Below the pieces are notes generated by a model that was not told where the DNA came from, did not search any database, and worked only from the letters and a program-made list of their open reading frames with translations. Below are positions 1-8,326 of a DNA stretch of 10,287 nt, one piece after another. The stretch's first letter is position 1. Each line of letters opens with the position of its first letter. The translations under genes were made by a program, and so were the position numbers. The stretch is from assembly GCA_002367695.1 (NCBI GenBank), contig DFDK01000074.1, forward strand, positions 23,660-33,946, written 5' to 3'. The stretch comes from Acidimicrobium sp. UBA3029 (GTDB lineage: Bacteria > Actinomycetota > Acidimicrobiia > Acidimicrobiales > Ilumatobacteraceae).

Positions 1-491
1 CCTCGCATGCCCATCTCGAGTACAAGTGCCTGCACATCATCCTTGGCGTTCAAGATGGTTACGGGCAGACCCTGATCATTGTTAAAGGAACGTTCGTTGG
101 CCGTCACGCGCAATGCCGACCCAAGTGCCGCGGCAACAAAATCTTTGGTGCTTGTTTTGCCAACAGAACCCGTGATACCCACCACGCGGTTGGCAAGTTG
201 TGCGTCAAGTTTATTTCTACCCCAAGTACCGAGTTGCAACAGCGCCAAAAGTGTGTCGGGCACAGTGATCGACGTACGACCAAAAGTTTTGCCGGTTGTC
301 AAATACGCGCCAGCACCTGCTTCAAGTGCGGCTTCAATAAATTCGTGTCCGTCACGCTCAGCCGTAATCGGCACAAACAGTTGCCCAGGTCGAACGCTTC
401 GCGAATCAAAACTGACACCAGACAGATGAGCATTTTGACCAACCAATATTCCGTTGGTCGCCTTCGCCACATCGGCGGCCATCAAGCGCAT
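1..491 (-). CDS. murF: UDP-N-acetylmuramoyl-tripeptide--D-alanyl-D-alanine ligase, N-terminal part (runs off left edge)
   Basis: Cytoplasmic ATP-dependent Mur ligase that adds the D-Ala-D-Ala dipeptide to the UDP-MurNAc-tripeptide, the last cytoplasmic step of stem-peptide assembly. I translated the minus strand by hand; 163 codons are present and the frame stays open to the window edge. The N-terminal substrate-binding domain shows FDSRSVRPGQLFVPI (residues 28-42) and ERDGHEFI (45-52), typical of MurF/MurE. The ATP-binding P-loop GITGSVGKTST lies at 105-115 (Lys112), followed by SFNNDQGLPVTIL (135-147), a MurF-type signature, and LEMGMR (158-163). MurF is preferred over MurE because of the FNNDQG-P segment. 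The ATG at 491 is chosen because an in-frame TAG lies four codons upstream and an AGGA sits 8 bases upstream. It is divergent from ddl, whose product supplies the dipeptide substrate. The central and C-terminal domains are outside the window. Confidence 0.93.
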   Translation of the reverse strand, partial: MRLMAADVAKATNGILVGQNAHLSGVSFDSRSVRPGQLFVPITAERDGHEFIEAALEAGAGAYLTTGKTFGRTSITVPDTLLALLQLGTWGRNKLDAQLANRVVGITGSVGKTSTKDFVAAALGSALRVTANERSFNNDQGLPVTILNAKDDVQALVLEMGMR

Positions 492-561
492 AACGCAATC
501 CTAACGAGCAACGGCATTGCCATGGAGCAGCGACTGCCCATTTGCTAGTACCGTGTTTTTA

Positions 562-1608
562 ATGACATCGCCACAACGCATTCACGTCATAGTGCTCTTT
601 GGTGGTGAATCCGCCGAGCACGATGTCAGTTGTGTCACCGCCGCCCACGTGCTGCAAGCACTCGACACCGAAAAATATCGTGTTACTACAGTTGGCATTA
701 CTCGCCAAGGTCAATGGGTTCTCGTTACCGCACATGCCACCGACAAACTCTTGGTCTCTGGAACACCAATCTCGATAACCGAAATAGTTGCTCAGGTTCG
801 CAGTGACGAGCGCGCCGTCGTTATGCCCCTACTGCACGGACCACTTGGCGAAGACGGCACCATCCAGGGAGTACTTGAAGTTGCGAATATCCCATATGTC
901 GGTTCAGGTGTACTTGGCAGCGCCGTCGCGATGGACAAAGGTGTCGCAAAGCAACTGCTCGCCGTTAACGGAATTCCCCAACCCAAATATGTAACGCTGC
1001 ACGAACAGCACATCACAGATGCTGCCCTTCAACACGCAATTGACACTCTCGGACTCCCGGTGTTTGTGAAACCAGCAAATATGGGTTCGTCTATTGGTGT
1101 AACAAAGGCACGCAATTTTGGCGAACTTCGAGATTCAATAGTCCTTGCTACTTCGTATGACGAATGGGTACTCATAGAAGAAGCGATCGTCGGTCGAGAA
1201 ATTGAGGTCGCAGTTCTCGGGAACCTCACCGTTCGCACGTCGCTTCCAGGAGAAATTATTCCGAGCAGTGAATTTTATGATTACAACGATAAGTACCTAA
1301 GTGATAGTGCGCAACTCAAGATCCCTGCGCCGCTTACCGCAATCGAAATCGACGCCGTGCAAAAACTAGCTGCAGTTGTTTTCCATACCTTGCGCGCGCA
1401 AGGTATGGCACGTGTCGACTTCTTCTACGAAGAGGGTGGTCGCGGATTCTTGTGCAACGAGATCAACACAATTCCTGGATTCACACCAATCTCGATGTAC
1501 CCAAAGTTGTGGCAAGCATCTGGAGTCTCGTATTCACAACTCCTCGACGAACTTCTCGAGTTGGCATTTGACCGCCACTCACGTCGCCGTCGCAATACGG
1601 CGCACTAA
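562..1608 (+). CDS. ddl: D-alanine--D-alanine ligase
   Basis: ATP-grasp ligase joining two D-alanines into the dipeptide used by MurF; cytoplasmic, cell-wall precursor pathway. With the ATG at 562 the protein has 348 residues, normal for the family. Visible motifs are VLFGGESAEHDVS (11-23, with the conserved Glu19), HGPLGEDGT (92-100), the ATP-grasp lysine and loop VKPANMGSSIGV (169-180), EEAIVGREIEVAVLG (206-220), the omega-loop EFYDYNDKYLSD (237-248), RVDFF (284-288) and the Mg-binding NEINTIPGFTPISMYPKLW (299-317). The FYDYNDKY tyrosines point to D-Ala-D-Ala rather than a VanA-type D-Ala-D-Lac ligase. The reading frame opens upstream at a TTG (517) and has a GTG at 553. The ATG at 562 is chosen because the extra residues match no family sequence. 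No convincing Shine-Dalgarno precedes it, so translation may be leaderless or weakly initiated. The C-terminus carries an arginine-rich tail (RHSRRRR, 338-344). Confidence 0.95.
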   Translation: MTSPQRIHVIVLFGGESAEHDVSCVTAAHVLQALDTEKYRVTTVGITRQGQWVLVTAHATDKLLVSGTPISITEIVAQVRSDERAVVMPLLHGPLGEDGTIQGVLEVANIPYVGSGVLGSAVAMDKGVAKQLLAVNGIPQPKYVTLHEQHITDAALQHAIDTLGLPVFVKPANMGSSIGVTKARNFGELRDSIVLATSYDEWVLIEEAIVGREIEVAVLGNLTVRTSLPGEIIPSSEFYDYNDKYLSDSAQLKIPAPLTAIEIDAVQKLAAVVFHTLRAQGMARVDFFYEEGGRGFLCNEINTIPGFTPISMYPKLWQASGVSYSQLLDELLELAFDRHSRRRRNTAH

Positions 1609-1618
1609 CTCAAACCGA

Positions 1619-2209
1619 TTAGCTACCGGATGCGGGGATATTCAATATTTGCCCTGGATACAGCAATGCAGCAGAACTATTAAATCCGTTAGCGCCAAGT
1701 AACGAGCCAAGCGATACGCAGAACTTTTTGCGAATGATGTACATCGAGTCGCCCTTAGCAACTTTGTATGTGCCTGCAGGCCGAGGGTCGCAGCCAGGTT
1801 GGCTTGGCCCCGCAGCGACATTAGGCGCCACATTTATCTGAGGATTATTTACCGTTGCAGTCGGCGGAATTTTAAGAATTGATCCCGGAAATGGAAACTG
1901 GCTCGTTGCAACGAGTCCATTCCACGACAATAACTCTGCCACCATGATTCCGTATAGGTTCGCGACCAAGCTCGGAGAATCACCTGCTCGCACGGTGTAG
2001 ACCTGCTCGACCCCGACTGCACCTATAGGCAATGTGGTGACGATGTTGGGAAGCGTTGACTGCACCGGTGGAATTGTCGCGAAGTCGGTTGGGCCAACAG
2101 GAACAATCGTTGTTGCGGTACCTGCAATGGTTGTACTGCATGCGCCAACAAAAAATAGGCTCAGCAAAACTACCGTCGCGTGTTGGATCGCTTTCGTACT
2201 GCTCTTCAT
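1619..2209 (-). CDS. LysM-domain lipoprotein, two LysM repeats
   Basis: Predicted exported, lipid-anchored protein of 196 residues that probably binds peptidoglycan. The N-terminus has a lysine-bearing n-region, a hydrophobic stretch (about 11-22) and a lipobox ending VGAC, with Cys24 as the predicted lipidated residue. A Thr/Pro/Val-rich linker (about 25-68) follows, then LysM 1 (71-115: YTVRAGDS ... SWNGL ... PGSILKIPP), a second linker rich in Pro/Asn/Ala, and LysM 2 (148-192: YKVAKGDSMYIIRKKF ... LLGANGF ... YPGQILNIP) near the C-terminus. No catalytic domain such as NlpC/P60 or amidase is visible. The frame can be opened at a TTG (2218), but the ATG at 2209 gives a cleaner signal peptide and has a GAGA just upstream. 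It starts 38 bp after gltD on the same strand and may be read from the gltBD transcript. Its stop lies 10 bp from that of ddl. The specific role is unknown. Confidence 0.85.
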   Translation of the reverse strand: MKSSTKAIQHATVVLLSLFFVGACSTTIAGTATTIVPVGPTDFATIPPVQSTLPNIVTTLPIGAVGVEQVYTVRAGDSPSLVANLYGIMVAELLSWNGLVATSQFPFPGSILKIPPTATVNNPQINVAPNVAAGPSQPGCDPRPAGTYKVAKGDSMYIIRKKFCVSLGSLLGANGFNSSAALLYPGQILNIPASGS

Positions 2210-2231
2210 TGATCTCAATAATAGGCGAAGG

Positions 2232-2249
2232 AGCGATTAATAAATCGCT
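2232..2249. repeat. Inverted repeat at the gltD stop codon
   Basis: Perfect 7-bp arms AGCGATT / AATCGCT around a 4-base AATA loop, overlapping the gltD stop codon (2248-2250) and lying 22 bp upstream of the lipoprotein ATG. No T-tract follows on either strand, so it is not a canonical rho-independent terminator. It could be a weak hairpin between two genes of one transcript, or chance. Confidence 0.4.
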
Positions 2250-3699
2250 ATGCCATTGGCCGAGCGGAAGCAGCGATTGGTGTGGGAAGTGTTGATGAAC
2301 CCATCAATTGCATATCAACGGCTGCAGCACAAGATCGGCCTTCGGCTATTGCCCACACAATCAGGCTCTGTCCGCGACCCATATCACCGGCCACAAACAC
2401 GCCGGGAATATTCGTCGCGTATTCATCGGTGCGAGTGATATTCCCTCGTGGATCAAACTCAACACCAAGCTGTTCAAGCCATGCTTTCTTTTCGGGACCG
2501 ACAAACCCGAGTGCAAGTAGCACCAAGTCGGCTTGCAATTCGCGCTCAGTACCTTGCACCGTCACAAATTTTCCATCAACAAGCTCTACTTCGTTCAGCA
2601 CAAGTGCACGTACGGCGCCATCAGCGTTGCCAACAAATCGATCCGTGTTAACGCTGAATACTCGTTCACCACCTTCTTCATGTGCCGAGCTTGTGCGAAA
2701 CACCAAACTCCACTGTGGCCAAGGATTTGAATCAGCCCGCACATCGGGTGGACGCGGCATGATCTCGAGCTGAGTCACGGAAAGCGCGCCTTGCCGATGT
2801 GCTGTTCCTAAACAATCCGCGCCCGTGTCTCCTCCGCCGATTATCACTACATGTTTGCCCTGTGCGCTGATCGACGTTGCAGTTACGTCGCCTTGTTGCA
2901 CGCGATTGCTCGGTGGCAAATATTCCATCGCCTGATAAATGCCTTTTAATTCTCTACCTGGCACTGGCAAATCGCGCCATTGAGTTGCGCCACAGGCCAA
3001 CACGACCGCGTCATGCGAAGCAACCAATACATCAATGTCGACGTTGTCGCCAACAGCAGCATTGACGCGAAATTCGGTACCTTCTTGTGTCATCTGCTGG
3101 ATGCGTCTATCGATATGACGCTTTTCCATTTTGAATTCGGGAATGCCGTAACGCAACAAGCCGCCTATGCGATCGTCGCGCTCCAGAACCACCACGTCAT
3201 GCCCCGCACGAGTGAGTTGCTGCGCAGCCGCCAAACCAGCTGGTCCAGAGCCAATGACCGCGACACGCTTACCGGTCTTTTGCGCAGAGACAAAAGGTGC
3301 AACCCAACCTTCACTCCATGCCCGATCAATAATCTCAACCTCAACTTGCTTGATCGCAACCGGATCTTGATTGATCCCCAAAACGCACGCAGATTCGCAT
3401 GGAGCAGGACATAAGCGACCAGTGAATTCTGGAAAATTATTAGTTGCGTGCAAACGGTCAAGTGCCTCACGCCAATTATCGCGATACACAAGGTCGTTCC
3501 AGTCGGGAATCAAGTTGCCAAGTGGACATCCGTTATTGCAAAACGGAATGCCGCAATCCATGCATCTACCCGCTTGGTGCTTAAGATCGACCGCAGGAAA
3601 TGCTTCGTAAACCTCGCGCCAGTCTGCGACACGTACGGGTATCGAACGACGCTTTGGCGTAGTTCGCTTCCAGTTAATAAATCCTGTTGGCTCACCCAT
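2248..3699 (-). CDS. gltD: Glutamate synthase (NADPH) small subunit
   Basis: Beta subunit of glutamate synthase. It takes electrons from NADPH through FAD and passes them via iron-sulfur centres to the large subunit, where 2-oxoglutarate plus glutamine-derived ammonia becomes glutamate. The product is 483 residues, the usual size. The N-terminal ferredoxin-like domain has cysteines at 46, 49, 54 and 58 (CMDCGIPFCNNGCPLGN) and a second set at 97, 101 and 105 (CPAPCESAC), as expected for two 4Fe-4S clusters. The FAD dinucleotide fold is VIGSGPAGLAAAQQL (148-162) with GGLLRYGIPEFKM (179-191). The NADPH fold is VVIIGGGDTGADCLG (284-298), and the C-terminal FAD motif is GVFVAGDMGRGQSLIVWAI (433-451). 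The ATG at 3699 overlaps the end of gltB by 8 bp, with GGAG 7 bases upstream inside gltB, so translation is probably coupled and the subunits made in matched amounts. Confidence 0.97.
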   Translation of the reverse strand: MGEPTGFINWKRTTPKRRSIPVRVADWREVYEAFPAVDLKHQAGRCMDCGIPFCNNGCPLGNLIPDWNDLVYRDNWREALDRLHATNNFPEFTGRLCPAPCESACVLGINQDPVAIKQVEVEIIDRAWSEGWVAPFVSAQKTGKRVAVIGSGPAGLAAAQQLTRAGHDVVVLERDDRIGGLLRYGIPEFKMEKRHIDRRIQQMTQEGTEFRVNAAVGDNVDIDVLVASHDAVVLACGATQWRDLPVPGRELKGIYQAMEYLPPSNRVQQGDVTATSISAQGKHVVIIGGGDTGADCLGTAHRQGALSVTQLEIMPRPPDVRADSNPWPQWSLVFRTSSAHEEGGERVFSVNTDRFVGNADGAVRALVLNEVELVDGKFVTVQGTERELQADLVLLALGFVGPEKKAWLEQLGVEFDPRGNITRTDEYATNIPGVFVAGDMGRGQSLIVWAIAEGRSCAAAVDMQLMGSSTLPTPIAASARPMA

Positions 3700-6600
3700 T
3701 GACGGGCTCCATCACTCGTCGAGATATTTCTTCCTCGCTCAAACCTTCAACTTTTGCTTGATCAATGATCGCCATCACTCGCGCATAATCTCGCGGTAGC
3801 ACTTTGCGAAACTGCTGACACGTAGTAGTCCACTTCTCAAGCATCCCCGCGCCAAGTGGCGACCCAGTCAACCGCACATGCTGCTCTAATGTTTCGCGTA
3901 ACCAGGATGCATCCTGCGCACCTAGTTCCACAACATCCACCATCTCAACATTGACCCGTGATGCAAACAGTCCGTCCTCGTCATACACAAAAGCAATACC
4001 GCCGCTCATGCCGGCTGCGAAGTTGCGACCAGTCACTCCAAGCACAACAACTCGCCCGCCCGTCATGTATTCACACCCATGGTCGCCGATGCCTTCCACG
4101 ACAGCAAGAGCCCCCGAGTTGCGCACACAAAAACGCTCACCCACAAGTCCGTTAATGAATATTTCACCCGACGTTGCCCCGTACCCGATTACGTTGCCAG
4201 CGATCACATTGTTTTCTGGAGGGAATGTGGCACGAAGATTTGGTCGCAACACAATGCGTCCGCCAGACAAACCTTTGCCCAGATAATCGTTTGCATCGCC
4301 AAATAGCGAAACGGTTATTCCCTTCGGTAAAAATGCACCGAGGCTTTGTCCAGCTGATCCGGTGAACTTCAATGAAATTGTGTCGAGTGGAAGCCCCGCA
4401 CTTCCCCACTTTCTAGTAACAGCACCACCGAGCATGGTGCCCACGGTTCGATTTACATTACTGATCGGCAAATCGATTTGAATTGGCAGAGCATCTTGAA
4501 TTGCGCTCGAACATTGCTCTAACAGTTGCGTATCCAACGCATCGCCTAAAGCGTGATCTTGCACAACAGACTGATGCAAAGTTTGTTGGTACGGATTTTG
4601 TGGTGCTGCCAAAATTGGCGAAATATCAAGGCCCTTTGCCTTCCAATGTGTGACCGCATGTCGTATGTCGAGCGCCTCAACATGTCCAACCGCTTCCTGC
4701 AACGTTTTAAATCCCAATTGGGCAAGGTACTCGCGTACTTCTTGAGCAATGTACTCAAAGAAGTTGACGACGAATTCTGGTTTGCCGCTAAAGCGCTTGC
4801 GAAGTTCTGGGTTCTGAGTGGCAATTCCAACTGGACATGTGTCGAGGTGACACACCCTCATCATCACGCATCCGCTTACCACAAGCGGTGCTGTTGCAAA
4901 CCCAAACTCTTCAGCGCCAAGAAGCGCAGCCACAATTACATCGCGTCCCGTTTTCATCTGGCCATCGGCTTGCACCACAATACGGTCACGCAAACCATTG
5001 AGCAACAATGTTTGTTGCGCCTCAGCCAACCCGAGTTCCCACGGCGCGCCAACATGCTTAAGCGAAGTCAGCGGCGAAGCCCCAGTGCCCCCGTCGTGAC
5101 CAGAGATCAGCACCACGTCTGCCTTCGCCTTGCTTACACCCGCCGCCACAGTGCCAATACCAACCTCAGCAACCAACTTGACATGCACTCGGGCAGTTGG
5201 GTTTGAGTTTTTAAGATCATGAATCAGTTGCTTTAGATCTTCAATCGAATAAATGTCGTGGTGCGGTGGCGGGCTAATAAGGCCGACGCCAGGCGTCGAG
5301 TACCGAGTTTTTGCAATCCACGGATACACCTTGTGTCCGGGCAACTGTCCACCCTCACCAGGCTTTGCTCCTTGGGCCATCTTGATCTGTAGGTCATCAG
5401 CATTCACCAAGTATTCGCTCGTTACCCCAAAACGCCCTGATGCAACCTGCTTGATCGCTGATCGCTTGGAGTCGCTGTTGGGTAGCGGAATATTGCGCTC
5501 TGCGTCTTCGCCGCCCTCACCCGTATTGCTCTTGCCGCCGATTCGATTCATTGCAATCGCCAGAGTTTCGTGAACCTCAGCCGAGATAGATCCGTAGCTC
5601 ATTGCGCCTGTTGAAAAACGTGTCACAAGACTGGCAACAGACTCGACTTCGTCAATTGGTACTGGCGTGCGATCTGTCGCGAATTCAAATAGTCCACGCA
5701 GGGTTGAAAGCACTCGAGACTGATCGTCAACAGCCTTGGTGTACTGCTTGAAAACGTCGTACCTGCCTGCACGAGTTGCATGTTGCAATCGATACACAGT
5801 CTCTGGATTAAACAAATGATGCTCGCCCTCGCGGCGCCACTGGTACTCACCACCCAGTTCAAGCTTGCGATGCATGCGCTGATCAGGACGATGAGGATGG
5901 GCAATTGCATGACGTGCAGCGACTTCTGCTGCGATTTCAGTTAGCCCGATACCACCTAGCCGCGACACGGTTCCAGTAAAAAACTCGCTAACAAGTTCTT
6001 TGCCAAGTCCAAGCGCCTCAAAAATTTGTGCGCCCGTATACGAGGCCACTGTCGACACGCCCATCTTCGACATCACCTTGAGGACGCCTTTGCCTGCAGC
6101 CTTGATGTAGTTGTTGACAGCCTTTTGCGAGTTGATGCCTCCGAGACCGTTTGCTCCCTCGCCATCATTGGCTGCAATCATGTCTTCGATTGATTCGAAT
6201 GCAAGATATGGGTTAATGGCTCCCGCTCCATAACCAATGAGTAATGCCATGTGATGCACTTCGCGCGCATCGCCACACTCAACTATCAAACCGACCTGTG
6301 TGCGCTTCTTTTCACGAATGAGGTGATGATGCACTGCGCTTGTGAGCAACAACGATGGGATCGGCGCGAAGACTTCGTCCGAGTTTCTGTCCGAGATCAC
6401 GACTATGCGGGCGCCTTTATCAATTGCCTCACTTGCGGTCGCGCGTGCTGCATCAAGCGCATCGCGTAGTCCTTGTTCTCCATCGGCAACCCTGTACAAG
6501 CCACTCACCACCACAGATTGCAATTGTGGATACGTGTTGTCATCGTTGATATGGATAATTTTTGCTAGATGATCGTTGTTGATGATTGGAAAAGGCAGCA

Positions 6601-8260
6601 CAAGTTGTCGACAATGCCCTGGACCTGCCTCGAGCAGATTGCCTTCTGGCCCCACTGCGGTACCAATTGAAGTGACAACTTCTTCACGGATCGCATCGAG
6701 TGGTGGGTTTGTGACTTGCGCAAACATCTGCTGAAAATAATCAAACAACAATCGTGGGCGTGCCGATAACACCGCAATAGGCGTATCAGTCCCCATTGAC
6801 CCAAGTGGTTCTCCGCCACTCTTGGCCATAGGTGCCAAAATTATTTTGAGTTCTTCGTGTGTGTAACCAAATACTTGTTGGCGCCGCAGCACACTGTCGC
6901 GACTAAACACCATGTGTTCCCGCGCAGGCAGGTCACCCAGTTCTACAAGTCCGGCATCGAGCCATTCTTGATATGGCGCGGTTGCACTCAGCTGTTGCTT
7001 AATCTCATCGTCTTCAACAATGCGTCCCAAATTTGTGTCGATCAACAACATCCGACCTGGTTGCAGCCGACCTTTGCGCACAATCTTGGCTTGATCTATG
7101 TCAACAACACCAACCTCACTAGCCATGATCACGATGTCATCGTCGGTTACCCAGTAGCGACTTGGTCGTAGTCCGTTACGGTCCAACACTGCGCCGATCA
7201 GAGTGCCATCAGTGAAAGCAATACATGCTGGGCCATCCCACGGCTCCATCAATGATGCATGAAATCGATAGAAAGCGCGCTTCTCGGCGCTCATCGTCTT
7301 GTTGTTTTCCCACGCCTCAGGAATCATCATCATCACGGCATGAGGCAAACTTCGGCCACCCAGGTGCAGCAGCTCGAGCACTTCATCAAAACTCGCAGAG
7401 TCACTGCCACCCATAGCGCAGATCGGAAACGCTCGCTCAAGCCCCGGCAACAATTTGCTGTTTAGCAAAGACTCACGCGTGCGCATCCAGTTGCGATTGC
7501 CCTGCACCGTGTTGATCTCGCCGTTGTGGGCAATAAATCGGTAAGGGTGAGCAAGCGGCCACGATGGAAATGTGTTGGTCGAAAATCTACTGTGCACAAG
7601 AGCAATCGCTGATTCAACTCGCGTATCGGTGAGATCTGGAAAAAACATCGCCAACTGAGGTGTCGTCAACATGCCTTTATAGATGAGTGTGCGGCTCGAC
7701 AATGACGGAAAATACGCCTGTAACTCTGTTGACAATTCGTGCTCAATGCGCTTGCGAGCAATAAACAACTTGCGATCTAGATCAATCTCCCGTGCACCTT
7801 CCTTGTCTGCAATAAATATCTGCGAAAATGCTGGCATCACGTCTCGTGCGCTCTTGCCAAGACAACTTGGATCAACCGGTACTTCACGCCAACCCAACAC
7901 ATCGAGGTTTTGTTCAGCAATAATTTGTTCAACTGCAACGACTGCTGCATCACGAAGCTTTTTATCAGCCGGCAAAAAAGCAATGCCAACCCCGTAGCTA
8001 CCAACAGCCGGCAAAACGAAACTAACGACTTCCGACAAAAATCGATGAGGAATTTGAATCAGCACTCCTGCGCCATCGCCAGTCTCTACTTCGGCGCCAG
8101 TTGCACCGCGGTGCTCCATGCTGCACAGCGCACCGATTCCCATCGCCACGATGTCGTGCGACTTACGACCTTTGATGTCCACAACAAACGAGACGCCACA
8201 AGCGTCGTGTTCAAATCGTGGGTCGTATAAACCGCTTGCTGGCGGCATTAAATGTTGCAT
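3692..8260 (-). CDS. gltB: Glutamate synthase (NADPH) large subunit
   Basis: Alpha subunit of glutamate synthase, 1522 residues from the ATG at 8260. The N-terminal class-II glutaminase domain follows a 20-residue propeptide: YDPRFEHDACG places the predicted nucleophile at Cys21, exposed after cleavage. FSTNTFPSWPLAHP, HNGEINTVQGNRNWM (from His245) and GGSDSASFDEVLELL are typical glutaminase motifs. A central domain is followed by the FMN synthase domain, with SGHDGGTGASPLTSLKH (from about 1053) and the 3Fe-4S cysteines 1131, 1137 and 1142 (CX5CX4C in VSGCVMMRVCHLDTCPVG). The C-terminal GXGXG beta-helix domain (roughly 1260-1480) contains GDHGCEYMTGGRVVVLG. All motifs are intact. The frame extends to a TTG at 8269, but the ATG at 8260 is preferred, with AGGA 10 bases upstream (8271-8274 on the plus strand). 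It is followed by gltD with an 8-bp overlap. The palindrome just upstream may regulate it. Confidence 0.97.
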   Translation of the reverse strand: MQHLMPPASGLYDPRFEHDACGVSFVVDIKGRKSHDIVAMGIGALCSMEHRGATGAEVETGDGAGVLIQIPHRFLSEVVSFVLPAVGSYGVGIAFLPADKKLRDAAVVAVEQIIAEQNLDVLGWREVPVDPSCLGKSARDVMPAFSQIFIADKEGAREIDLDRKLFIARKRIEHELSTELQAYFPSLSSRTLIYKGMLTTPQLAMFFPDLTDTRVESAIALVHSRFSTNTFPSWPLAHPYRFIAHNGEINTVQGNRNWMRTRESLLNSKLLPGLERAFPICAMGGSDSASFDEVLELLHLGGRSLPHAVMMMIPEAWENNKTMSAEKRAFYRFHASLMEPWDGPACIAFTDGTLIGAVLDRNGLRPSRYWVTDDDIVIMASEVGVVDIDQAKIVRKGRLQPGRMLLIDTNLGRIVEDDEIKQQLSATAPYQEWLDAGLVELGDLPAREHMVFSRDSVLRRQQVFGYTHEELKIILAPMAKSGGEPLGSMGTDTPIAVLSARPRLLFDYFQQMFAQVTNPPLDAIREEVVTSIGTAVGPEGNLLEAGPGHCRQLVLPFPIINNDHLAKIIHINDDNTYPQLQSVVVSGLYRVADGEQGLRDALDAARATASEAIDKGARIVVISDRNSDEVFAPIPSLLLTSAVHHHLIREKKRTQVGLIVECGDAREVHHMALLIGYGAGAINPYLAFESIEDMIAANDGEGANGLGGINSQKAVNNYIKAAGKGVLKVMSKMGVSTVASYTGAQIFEALGLGKELVSEFFTGTVSRLGGIGLTEIAAEVAARHAIAHPHRPDQRMHRKLELGGEYQWRREGEHHLFNPETVYRLQHATRAGRYDVFKQYTKAVDDQSRVLSTLRGLFEFATDRTPVPIDEVESVASLVTRFSTGAMSYGSISAEVHETLAIAMNRIGGKSNTGEGGEDAERNIPLPNSDSKRSAIKQVASGRFGVTSEYLVNADDLQIKMAQGAKPGEGGQLPGHKVYPWIAKTRYSTPGVGLISPPPHHDIYSIEDLKQLIHDLKNSNPTARVHVKLVAEVGIGTVAAGVSKAKADVVLISGHDGGTGASPLTSLKHVGAPWELGLAEAQQTLLLNGLRDRIVVQADGQMKTGRDVIVAALLGAEEFGFATAPLVVSGCVMMRVCHLDTCPVGIATQNPELRKRFSGKPEFVVNFFEYIAQEVREYLAQLGFKTLQEAVGHVEALDIRHAVTHWKAKGLDISPILAAPQNPYQQTLHQSVVQDHALGDALDTQLLEQCSSAIQDALPIQIDLPISNVNRTVGTMLGGAVTRKWGSAGLPLDTISLKFTGSAGQSLGAFLPKGITVSLFGDANDYLGKGLSGGRIVLRPNLRATFPPENNVIAGNVIGYGATSGEIFINGLVGERFCVRNSGALAVVEGIGDHGCEYMTGGRVVVLGVTGRNFAAGMSGGIAFVYDEDGLFASRVNVEMVDVVELGAQDASWLRETLEQHVRLTGSPLGAGMLEKWTTTCQQFRKVLPRDYARVMAIIDQAKVEGLSEEEISRRVMEPVNG

Positions 8261-8270
8261 CGTCGTCAAG

Positions 8271-8274
8271 TCCT
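8271..8274 (-). promoter_or_regulatory. Ribosome binding site of gltB
   Basis: AGGA on the minus strand, 10 bases before the ATG at 8260. It lies only one base from the alternative TTG at 8269, which argues for the ATG as the start. Confidence 0.55.
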
Positions 8275-8326
8275 AAAATTTCCACTGAGTTCATAATGAA
8301 CTGTTTGTAGATAGCGAAAAATTTCC
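8275..8326. repeat. Direct repeat pair flanking the gltB palindrome
   Basis: The nonamer AAAATTTCC occurs at 8275-8283 and again at 8318-8326 on the plus strand, 43 bp apart start to start, one copy on each side of the 15-bp palindrome. On the minus strand both read GGAAATTTT. AT-rich and short, so coincidence is possible, but with the palindrome it gives the gltB leader an organised look. Confidence 0.4.
8288..8302. promoter_or_regulatory. 15-bp perfect palindrome upstream of gltB, candidate operator
   Basis: AGTTCATAATGAACT is a perfect inverted repeat with 7-bp arms around one central base. It lies 27 bp before the gltB ATG within the 107-bp gap between gltB and the crotonase gene. This is a plausible position for a repressor site, or for an activator site if transcription starts near the ATG. 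On the minus strand the palindrome contains TATGAA, a moderate match to a -10 hexamer, but no good -35 is paired with it. I do not recognise the sequence as a GlnR, AmtR or NtcA consensus. The function is inferred from symmetry and position only. Confidence 0.45.

Noticed and set aside
517..561. Upstream extension of ddl from a TTG at 517
   Set aside because: The 15 extra residues match nothing in Ddl proteins and extend into the short divergent gap; the ATG at 562 gives a typical N-terminus.
562..1608. VanA-type D-Ala-D-Lac ligase (glycopeptide resistance)
   Set aside because: The omega-loop keeps the FYDYNDKY tyrosine pattern of housekeeping D-Ala-D-Ala ligases, and no van-type neighbours are present.
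2232..2249. Rho-independent terminator after gltD
   Set aside because: The stem is AT-rich and short and no T-tract follows on the minus strand.
4553..5206. A 217-codon plus-strand open frame antisense to gltB
   Set aside because: It lies opposite the conserved FMN and iron-sulfur part of gltB, has no recognisable domain, and looks like a shadow of the constrained gltB frame.
8261..8269. TTG at 8269 as the gltB start
   Set aside because: The only Shine-Dalgarno (8271-8274) would be one base away, whereas the ATG at 8260 has a workable 10-base spacing.
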